A stretch of DNA of 12,230 bases, from the NCBI GenBank assembly GCA_024650095.1, contig JANKMV010000016.1:2228-14457 (forward strand). The letters are read 5' to 3'. Shown piece after piece: positions 5,719 through 12,230 of the stretch (the stretch's first letter is position 1; every line of letters begins with the position of its first letter). This DNA is from Bacillota bacterium. GTDB lineage: Bacteria; Bacillota; Dethiobacteria; Dethiobacterales; Dethiobacteraceae. Both the position numbers and the translations under genes were made by a program. A model generated the notes under the pieces. It worked only from the letters and a program-made list of their open reading frames with translations, was not told the DNA's origin and made no database searches.

Positions 5719-8700
5719 ATTAAGCAAAACAAGGGTGATCAACCTTACCTATAATGATGGTAAAAGAACCATCTACAATGAATTGTTTGATTACGGCAAT
5801 GGCAAGGATACGCTTTTTTCCATGGATAATGGCATCGGGAAAACAGTGCTGATCCAGTTTTTTATGCAACCCTTCATTCGTAACAAGCGAGAGCTGCAGG
5901 GTAGAAAGTTTGATGATTACTTTTCGGGCACTGCCCCGACCTATATTATGCACGAGGTGCTTTTAGACAATGGTGAAAACCTGTTAGTTGGTATGCTCAT
6001 TAAAAAAGACAGCTCTGATGATGGCAGAAATAAGCTTAAAATTTTGGCATTTACGCATAAGTACACGAAGCCGAACAACTTTGATATTCTTAGTGCACCT
6101 TTTGTGGAAGAGAAACGAATTGCGAGTTTCTCTGAAAGTGAAGAAAAAATTAAGAAATATCAAAGTGGTAAGCTTAACTTTAAATATTATAATTTTAATG
6201 ACAGTAGCAAGAAAACGGAGTACTTTGAGGATTTAAAGGCCTACAAGCTCGATTATAAAGAGTGGGAAGACATTATTAGAACCATCAACAACGACGAGTC
6301 CGGTCTCTCAAGCCTTTATGATAAGCATAAGACATCGGAAACGCTCCTCAAGCATGTGATCGTGCCATTGATTGAAAGTAAATTAAACGGTGAAAAGAAT
6401 ATCATCGCCTCAATTCGAAGTAATGTCAGTAAGTATATTGAAAGCTATAAAAAAAGTAAGGATTCCTTCATTGAAATAAAACTGCTCAAGGAATTCAAAG
6501 GGGACCTAGAGCCCATTACGGGGCTTTTGCAAGAAGGTGTCTTACAAGAGCAAAAGCGGGAGGCTTTACAGCAAAGGCTCTCTGCCATCGCCTTACTGTA
6601 TGAAAAGGAATTATCTACGCAGGTTGCTGAAAAGCTCCACCACGAGCAACTGCGAGAGTCCTTACAGAGTGAGCTTATAGAGCTGGCCTATGAGGAGCAT
6701 TCTCTAAACTACTACGACCTACAAGCCAAGGAAGAACGGCAACGGCAAGAGCTTTGGGACTTGCAGCAAGAACTTAGCAAGCAGGAACAGAAAAAGCAGG
6801 GACTCATTAAAGAAAAATACATCCAGGAATGTGCAGAGACCTACGAGGAGCTCAGCGTAATTGAGGGCAATTTGGCTGAAATCCGCGAACGAATTGCCAA
6901 TTATGAAAAGGAAGACTCCGAAATTGCGCGCAACATTAAAAACTATAAGTTTAGCTTACAGCACCTTTATGCTGTGGCATTAACGGAAGCGCAAAATAAA
7001 GAAAAGGAGCTCCGTAATAATCAGGCAGGAGCAAAAAACGAGCGCGAAACAATTGTAAGGAAAAGTAGAGAGAACGATACGCAGCAAAAAGAAGCCATTA
7101 GACGTGAGGAGTCTTATAAAAATAGCATCAAAAATTTCGCTATGCTTGAGGCATCTTTTACGCAAAAATACCCCGATTTTGTCGCGACCAGAAACATTCT
7201 CTTAGATGAGTATGATGAAAAGGAGCTGGAAAGCTACCGCGTACACATTGCAGAGAGCATTGAGGATACGTCACAAGTAGCGGAACAATTAAATAACGAG
7301 GCTTCTTCTTTGCAACGTGCAAAAGTGCTTTTAGATAAAGACGTAAGCGAGAAGAGTGACCAAATGATGAATGTAAGGGTCGCACTTGCTAACCAAGAGA
7401 ATGAGCTAAAAGACTTTGCGCGGGAGACAGAAAAGATTACAACCATATTGCGAATCAAAGACCTTGCTCCGGATCCGGTCTCACAACTACGTAAACTGGT
7501 GGAGCTTTTACAAAGTGAAAACAGTAAGTTGCAAAAGACATTGGCTAAAGAAAATGGTAAGCTCCGGGAAGTTGAAGATCTGATGCACAGGTATGAAACG
7601 GGTTTAATCCAGTTGCCAAAAGAGGTTATAGATTGCTTTGCCAGTAAGGGCATTGAGTTTCAATATGCCCTGCAGTGGTTGCAAAATTATCAGGGATCTC
7701 TAGAAGAAAAAGAAAACATTGTCAACAGCAACCCCTTTTACCCCTATGGCATTATCTTACGTGAAAAAGACATCAACCTCTTAAAAAGTGAGAGTTTAGA
7801 TGTCTTCACATCCATTCCCATTCCCATCATCAATTTAAATGATCTAAACAACCACCCAGACACAGAAAAGCATAATGGCATTTTAACGATCCACAATCAA
7901 GACTTTCTCATTGCCTTTAATTATCTGCTCATAGATGAAGAAGAAAGAGCCGCACTATTAACGACGCTCGCACATGAAAAGAATATGTTGGCGGCTGCAA
8001 TTGAGAACATCCAGGATGCCATCAATAGGAATAAAGGGCATGAAAAAACTGTGCTTGATTACCCCTATCACGGTGATGAAGGTCATGTTATGACAGCAAA
8101 GATAAGTAGCTTGCAACAGCAGATTGGGGAGATTACAGCACAATTAGACGGGTATCGTGCGCAAAGAGAGAAAATCACCTGCAGAAGTGAAGAAATAAGT
8201 CATGAGCTTCATGAAAATGAGAAGCAACAGTTACGGCTTGCAGACAAAGAGAGTCGTTTTGGTGAGTTTATTCGTGGGCACAGGGAGTGTAAGCAAAATA
8301 GCGAGGCACTGGCAAACTTGCAACTTCAGCTGAAACAACTACAAAAAGAAGCAAGACAATTAGCTGAGGATAAGGCTGCAGTGGACGATAGTCTTAATCG
8401 CTTAACGCTTGAAATTTATGATGTGCGTGTACACATTAAAGACTGCGAGGCTAGCTTTGCGTTATATAAAAATGTAGAAGACGGCGTTTTGCTGGCAGAA
8501 GATAGAAATAGCCTAGAAGCGAAGCTGAAGGCTTGTGAGGAAAAACTAAATGATGATATTAAAAGAGATAAAGATGAAGAAATTAGGTTACATGATAGCC
8601 ATACAAAAAACAAAAATAGACTGGAGCGGATTGCCGGTGAAGGCAACATCTTGCCCGCAGACTATGTTGGTGTTACGTATGCTGGGGCTGTTTGGAAGGA

Positions 8701-10039
8701 TCTGCAAAAGAGCATCAGTCTCTTAACAGGGCAAACGAAAATAGTAGCTGAACAAATACACAGTTTAGATAAAAAGGTCAATATTACCGCTACACAAAAA
8801 GAACATGAGCTTACAGATATTAAGAAGCTTGGCTTTGATGTACCCATTGCCAGGGATAGGATCAAGAGTACTCGTTTTACCGCCCGCAAGGACAAAATTA
8901 ATGAGGACATCAAGCACAATGATACGATTATCCGGCAATACCTTGAACAAATTAATGATTTAAAATCCTTACAGCATAAACTGGAACCGTACATGAATTA
9001 CACCAAAGAATTCGGGGAGCTTGCTTTTGATTTTACGGACATAACAGCTGCTATACAGAGAATAAATCATGACCTCGCTTTAGCTGATGCCATGAAAAAA
9101 GAAATCTATCAGGTAGAGAAAAAACTCGCTCATAACATCAATGTAATCTATGAAAAATACCGGGATAAAGATCGATTTATTAAGGACCGGCTCAATAACT
9201 ACCAGAATAAAACAAGTAAAATTGCCAGTCACAGCGAAATAGAATCCCTGCTTGAAGTGGTGGGTCGAAAAATCAGCACCTTAGAGATGGAATTGGAATA
9301 TATCAACCAGGAGGAAGAAGTCGTACTCGATGAAATAGTGAGATATACTAATAATGTCCTCTTAGAGCTTAAGGTAATAGATAAGAAGTCAAGCATTAAA
9401 CATGTAGGCAAAACCCAGAAGCTCCTGGAAATTAGTATTCCTGAAGAGAGAGAAGAAGAATCACTCAAAGCGTACATTAAAGACAAGGTCAGCTATTATG
9501 CGAACCTCGAAGAGGATTACACCAACCTGCTTGATCATGAGATCCAAAGTACAGAACTGTTGAGTAAGCTAGTCGGTAACATTAACAGGGTCAGAATAGA
9601 TATTAAGAAGATTGAGAAGACAAGACTGGTACGAAAAAGTTGGAGCGAAGCGCTTACGCAAAATTCTGGTGGAGAAAAATTCGTCTCTATGTTTATCCTT
9701 CTCTCGTCCCTCATGTCTTATATGCGCAGACGGGAAACAGACATTGATAACAAGGAAGAACGAAAGATTTTAATTATGGACAACCCCTTTGCTAAAACAC
9801 ATACAGAGCATTTGCTAGAGCCCATGTTTCAGATTGCAGAAAAATACAACATCCAACTAATCTGTTTTTCCGGCATTGGCGGGAGTGCTGTGTATAATAG
9901 ATTCAATAAAATCTATGTTGCTAAGGTCATGGAAGACAGATTCAGAAACAAAGAACAGGTATCATTTAAGGCGGGTAACGAAGAAACCTTGGAGCTGTCC
10001 GACTTTACCATAACTAAAAAGCAACTATCAATGTTTTAA
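5711..10039 (+). CDS. jetC: Wadjet SMC-like ATPase JetC
   Basis: This 1442-residue SMC/MukB-like ATPase is the motor of the system. By homology it would extrude DNA loops with JetA and JetB and present small circular plasmids to JetD. The N-terminal head (about 1-260) has a Walker A-like loop, MDNGIGKT (38-45), with Lys44 in place, but Met stands where the first Gly of GxxxxGK[ST] is expected. Long heptad-rich coiled coils (about 270-665 and 755-1250) flank a globular hinge-like segment near 670-750 (NPFYPYGIILREKD to FLIAFNYLL). The C-terminal head contains the ABC signature QNSGGEK (1317-1323) and a Walker B strand, ILIMDNPF, with Asp1357 followed by Asn1358, where most SMC proteins have the catalytic Glu. 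A QLICFSGIGG segment follows as the H-loop region. The length fits a complete SMC-type protein, and no frameshift is visible. The GTG at 5696 was rejected in favour of 5711. A strong terminator follows 13 bases after the stop. Confidence 0.85.
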   Translation: MPKLSKTRVINLTYNDGKRTIYNELFDYGNGKDTLFSMDNGIGKTVLIQFFMQPFIRNKRELQGRKFDDYFSGTAPTYIMHEVLLDNGENLLVGMLIKKDSSDDGRNKLKILAFTHKYTKPNNFDILSAPFVEEKRIASFSESEEKIKKYQSGKLNFKYYNFNDSSKKTEYFEDLKAYKLDYKEWEDIIRTINNDESGLSSLYDKHKTSETLLKHVIVPLIESKLNGEKNIIASIRSNVSKYIESYKKSKDSFIEIKLLKEFKGDLEPITGLLQEGVLQEQKREALQQRLSAIALLYEKELSTQVAEKLHHEQLRESLQSELIELAYEEHSLNYYDLQAKEERQRQELWDLQQELSKQEQKKQGLIKEKYIQECAETYEELSVIEGNLAEIRERIANYEKEDSEIARNIKNYKFSLQHLYAVALTEAQNKEKELRNNQAGAKNERETIVRKSRENDTQQKEAIRREESYKNSIKNFAMLEASFTQKYPDFVATRNILLDEYDEKELESYRVHIAESIEDTSQVAEQLNNEASSLQRAKVLLDKDVSEKSDQMMNVRVALANQENELKDFARETEKITTILRIKDLAPDPVSQLRKLVELLQSENSKLQKTLAKENGKLREVEDLMHRYETGLIQLPKEVIDCFASKGIEFQYALQWLQNYQGSLEEKENIVNSNPFYPYGIILREKDINLLKSESLDVFTSIPIPIINLNDLNNHPDTEKHNGILTIHNQDFLIAFNYLLIDEEERAALLTTLAHEKNMLAAAIENIQDAINRNKGHEKTVLDYPYHGDEGHVMTAKISSLQQQIGEITAQLDGYRAQREKITCRSEEISHELHENEKQQLRLADKESRFGEFIRGHRECKQNSEALANLQLQLKQLQKEARQLAEDKAAVDDSLNRLTLEIYDVRVHIKDCEASFALYKNVEDGVLLAEDRNSLEAKLKACEEKLNDDIKRDKDEEIRLHDSHTKNKNRLERIAGEGNILPADYVGVTYAGAVWKDLQKSISLLTGQTKIVAEQIHSLDKKVNITATQKEHELTDIKKLGFDVPIARDRIKSTRFTARKDKINEDIKHNDTIIRQYLEQINDLKSLQHKLEPYMNYTKEFGELAFDFTDITAAIQRINHDLALADAMKKEIYQVEKKLAHNINVIYEKYRDKDRFIKDRLNNYQNKTSKIASHSEIESLLEVVGRKISTLEMELEYINQEEEVVLDEIVRYTNNVLLELKVIDKKSSIKHVGKTQKLLEISIPEEREEESLKAYIKDKVSYYANLEEDYTNLLDHEIQSTELLSKLVGNINRVRIDIKKIEKTRLVRKSWSEALTQNSGGEKFVSMFILLSSLMSYMRRRETDIDNKEERKILIMDNPFAKTHTEHLLEPMFQIAEKYNIQLICFSGIGGSAVYNRFNKIYVAKVMEDRFRNKEQVSFKAGNEETLELSDFTITKKQLSMF

Positions 10040-10052
10040 GTCAATACTGTAC

Positions 10053-10096
10053 CAGCAGCCCATCACCTTGGCCAAGGTGATGGGCTGCTGTTTTTT
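10053..10096 (+). terminator. Strong intrinsic terminator of the Wadjet operon
   Basis: A perfect 38-bp palindrome (two 19-base arms centred between 10071 and 10072, with TTGGCCAA at the middle) is followed directly by six T's (10091-10096). It lies 13 bases after the jetC stop. Confidence 0.9.
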
Positions 10097-10148
10097 GTCC
10101 CATAAATTTGAGATCATAATCAGAGCAGTCATCCTGCAGTGCCGTCAA

Positions 10149-10316
10149 TTATAGCGGCGCGCGTCTGATACCTGCTAGTAAAATATCAAAGTGCAGCAAA
10201 ACCTCTTTCTTTAAATCAAAATCAGGGTAACGTGCGCACCATTCAAAGGTTATTCCCCTGATGCTCATGGCCCGAAACTCTATGGTGTAGTTTCGGGCCG
10301 TTACTTTACATTGTCG
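10149..10316 (-). pseudogene. C-terminal remnant of a TetR-family transcriptional regulator
   Basis: Read on the minus strand, the frame between stop codons at 10317-10319 and 10149-10151 encodes about 55 residues. They include RNYTIEFRAMSIRGITFEW, CARYPDFDLKKEVLLHFD and a terminal ILLAGIRRAPL. The RG-I-x-F-[ED]-W-C pattern followed by a DFDL-type acidic turn is typical of the end of the ligand-binding domain in TetR/AcrR regulators. There is no start codon with a ribosome site before it, and the N-terminal helix-turn-helix is missing. Just upstream, in another frame, the minus strand reads FEDSLQFNDNVK and then stops, which fits a frameshift within a decaying gene. The 11-bp inverted repeat at 10269-10299 lies inside this old coding sequence. 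The fragment is presumably non-functional. Family recognition is from memory of the motif. Confidence 0.55.
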
Positions 10317-10477
10317 TTAAACTGAAGAGAATCTTCAAAGGCCGGCTTTTCAACTAGTGCAATTATTAGAATATTAAAAAAAATAATCATGTTTGTTTAA
10401 TAGGATATGGGGGGTAGTTCGTCGAATAGTGAAAAAATGAGTAGTAAAAGGTAGTTACGACGGGGGCTGTTTACATA
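10317..10477. other. AT-rich intergenic stretch before the sensor kinase
   Basis: No open gene, RNA or clear promoter was found. It contains an A8 run (10376-10383) and a purine-rich ribosome-site-like GGGGG (10462-10466), eleven bases before the kinase ATG. The minus strand may hold further decayed TetR sequence up to about 10390. Confidence 0.4.
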
Positions 10478-12230
10478 ATGGATCAGAACATGGTTATGCA
10501 ACTAATTAGCAACGTCATTTCGCTTTTGGCTCTTAGTGTAGTGTATGAGGTGAGTTACCTTTTACCCGTGAAGCATAAATTGGCGTCGGAGTTTATTAAG
10601 GGCCTTCTCATTAGCCTGATTGGGATTATTGTCATGTCGATTCCCTTTGTCTTACGACCTGGTCTTGTCTTTGATACCCGTTCCATCTTAATTGGTGTTA
10701 CGGCATTAATGTATGGCACCATTCCCACCGTGGTCGTGGTGGTAGTTGCGTCAGTGTATCGTATTATACAAGGTGGTGTCGGTATCTACGTTGGTCTTGC
10801 TGTCATTGTAACGAGCGCTACCATAGGATTGTTATGGCAAAAATTCGTGTTGAAACAGTTGCCACGAAATCGTTGGTTTAATACATATCTCTTCGGTTTG
10901 ACTCTCCATATTGCCATGCTTCTCTGTATGTTTCTGTTGCCGACGCCGCTGGGGCAAGAAACACTACGTATCATCAGTGTACCCATTTTAGTGCTGTATC
11001 CTGTGGGTACGGTCGTACTGACAATGTTGATTCTGCGACAAAAAGAGCGTACAGAAGCAATGATGCAAGTGAGTGAAGCCAATGGTAGGTATAAAAGCTT
11101 ATTTTTTAATAATCATGCTGCTATACTTCTGTCTGATCCAAGTAATGGAAAAATTGTTGATGCAAATGCAGCAGCAAGTCAGTTTTATGGCTGGCCTGTA
11201 GCAAAGCTGAAAGAAATGGTTATCTCAGATATCAATACGATACCCCGTCATGCATTAAAGGAGGCTATCTCTGGAGCAATAGACGGGATAGAGAATCACT
11301 TTTTCTTTCAACAATTGACAGCTTCAGGGCATGTTGTGGATGTGGAAGTGTACGGAGGGCCCATCAAGTTTGCAGGCCGTACTCTGATCTATTCAATTAC
11401 GCGCGATGTCTCTGAACGAGTGGCCGCAGAGAAGGCGCTCCACGAGAGTGAAAGTCGTTTTCGCATGGTGGTTCAAGGCGCACCCGATGCGATCTTTATC
11501 TTTAGGGAAAAGGAGGGACGATTTTCTTTTCTAAATCAAGCTGCGCTGCGTTTATTTGGTGCTGACACAGAGGATCAATTATTGGGCACACTTGTAATGG
11601 ACCGCATTCATCCCAGTTTTCGCAAAATTGTTCAGGACCGCATGAACAGTAAAGAGGCTCCTCCTCCTAGCGAGGAGATCTTTCTGAAGCTGGATGGTAC
11701 CTTAGTGAATGTGGAAGTAACAGCTGTTCGCATCGGATATCAGGAGCAAAAAAGTAATTTGGTTTTTGTCCGTGATATTACGGAACGCAAAAAGATGGAC
11801 GAGTCTAGGGTGGAAATGGACGTGCAGTTGCGTCAACATCAGAAGCTTGAGGCCATCGGTACCTTGGCGGGTGGAGTGGCCCATGAAATAAATAATCCCC
11901 TCAATGGCATTATGAACTACGCCCAGCTCATTCTCGATATGGATGAACAAACGCAGGCCAGTGGGCAATATGCAGAGGAGATTATCCATGAGACAGAGAG
12001 AATCTCTGAAATTGTAAAAAGTCTCTTGCAGTTTTCACGACAAGAGAAACAGACACATAGCTACGCTGAAGTGACCGATATTATTGATCAGACCATTTCC
12101 TTGATTAGAACCATTATCAAAAAGGATCAGATCCAATTAATCATTGAACTAGAGCCGGATTTACCGGCCATTAAATGCCGTAGCCAACAAATTCAACAGG
12201 TGTTGATGAACATTTTAATCAATGCCAAGG
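10478..12230 (+). CDS. Sensor histidine kinase with LytS-type 5TM domain and two PAS domains (3'-truncated by the window end)
   Basis: 584 codons are visible and the frame is still open at the window edge. Hydrophobic segments at about residues 7-29, 40-59, 69-97, 100-120, 135-155 and 165-187, with an FDTRSILIGVTALMYG segment (65-80) and YRIIQGGVGIYVG (94-106), match the 5TMR_LYT membrane sensor domain of LytS-like proteins. Two PAS domains follow (about 203-318 and 326-438), each ending in an RD[VI][ST]ER-like signature (309-314 and 432-437). The dimerisation/phosphoacceptor domain has GGVAHEINNPLNGIMNY, with His469 as the predicted phosphorylated residue, of the NtrB-like HEINNPL type. The ATPase domain has only begun: the N-box start NILINAK (578-584) is present, and the G boxes lie beyond the window. 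The partner response regulator is not visible and may lie downstream. The start ATG has GGGGG eleven bases upstream, and two further in-frame ATGs within the first seven codons are possible. The signal is unknown. It is separated from the Wadjet operon by a terminator. Confidence 0.9.
   Translation, partial: MDQNMVMQLISNVISLLALSVVYEVSYLLPVKHKLASEFIKGLLISLIGIIVMSIPFVLRPGLVFDTRSILIGVTALMYGTIPTVVVVVVASVYRIIQGGVGIYVGLAVIVTSATIGLLWQKFVLKQLPRNRWFNTYLFGLTLHIAMLLCMFLLPTPLGQETLRIISVPILVLYPVGTVVLTMLILRQKERTEAMMQVSEANGRYKSLFFNNHAAILLSDPSNGKIVDANAAASQFYGWPVAKLKEMVISDINTIPRHALKEAISGAIDGIENHFFFQQLTASGHVVDVEVYGGPIKFAGRTLIYSITRDVSERVAAEKALHESESRFRMVVQGAPDAIFIFREKEGRFSFLNQAALRLFGADTEDQLLGTLVMDRIHPSFRKIVQDRMNSKEAPPPSEEIFLKLDGTLVNVEVTAVRIGYQEQKSNLVFVRDITERKKMDESRVEMDVQLRQHQKLEAIGTLAGGVAHEINNPLNGIMNYAQLILDMDEQTQASGQYAEEIIHETERISEIVKSLLQFSRQEKQTHSYAEVTDIIDQTISLIRTIIKKDQIQLIIELEPDLPAIKCRSQQIQQVLMNILINAK

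Noticed and set aside
7234..7653. 139-codon minus-strand open frame inside jetC
   Set aside because: It is the antisense of a coiled-coil region with Ser/Leu-rich translation, as expected from GAA/AAG-rich coding on the other strand.
10269..10299. 11-bp perfect inverted repeat (GGCCCGAAACT / AGTTTCGGGCC) as a possible terminator
   Set aside because: There is no T-tract on either side, and it lies within the TetR-like coding remnant, so it is probably coincidental or a relic.
10786..11082. 98-codon minus-strand open frame
   Set aside because: It is antisense to the membrane domain of the sensor kinase, whose frame is continuous and domain-supported.
11702..11989. 95-codon minus-strand open frame
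   Set aside because: It is antisense to the PAS2 and HisKA region of the kinase, including the H-box; a shadow frame.
10478..12230. Sensor kinase as part of the defence system
   Set aside because: A strong terminator and a decayed gene separate it from jetC, and kinases are not known Wadjet components.

Overview
The window looks like chromosomal DNA of a low-to-moderate GC Firmicute. Purine-rich Shine-Dalgarno sites precede most starts, intrinsic terminators separate the transcription units, and the sensor kinase has a LytS-type membrane domain. A Negativicutes-like (Sporomusa/Pelosinus-type) host is my guess from general gene style, not something the sequence proves.

Layout, left to right. 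(1) The 3' part, or all, of a gene for a zinc-ribbon plus degenerate methyltransferase-like protein (1-891), closed by a terminator at about 935-974. (2) A strong sigma-A-type promoter (1090-1117) drives two small multi-pass membrane proteins (1196-1741 and 1775-2233). They are divergent paralogues sharing a P-x-F-x-G-[IV]-G-G-K-x-G-T motif, and their unit ends in a 16-bp stem at 2250-2290. (3) A tightly coupled four-gene operon (2341-10039) encodes a Wadjet/MksBEFG-type SMC plasmid-defence system in the order jetD-jetA-jetB-jetC. JetD is the Toprim nuclease subunit, JetA the kleisin-like subunit, JetB the small winged-helix (KITE-like) subunit, and JetC a 1442-residue SMC-like ATPase. The jetD/jetA and jetB/jetC junctions each overlap by 8 bp, and jetA and jetB are 8 bp apart. 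The operon ends in a perfect 38-bp palindrome followed by six T's. (4) A decayed stretch holds the C-terminal remnant of a TetR-family regulator on the minus strand (10149-10316). (5) A sensor histidine kinase (10478 to the window end) lacks its stop codon: it has a LytS-type 5TM sensor, two PAS domains, an H-box at His469 and the start of the ATPase domain.

How the genes work together: the four jet genes form a self-contained unit bounded by terminators on both sides. By homology with known Wadjet systems, JetABC would be an SMC motor that recognises circular plasmid DNA by loop extrusion, and JetD would be the nuclease that cuts it. The most notable points are the jetD-first gene order and JetC's atypical ATPase motifs: the first Walker A glycine is Met, and the residue after the Walker B Asp is Asn instead of Glu. 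The membrane pair before it and the kinase after it appear to be unrelated transcription units. No CRISPR array, tRNA, rRNA, insertion sequence or integrase was seen.
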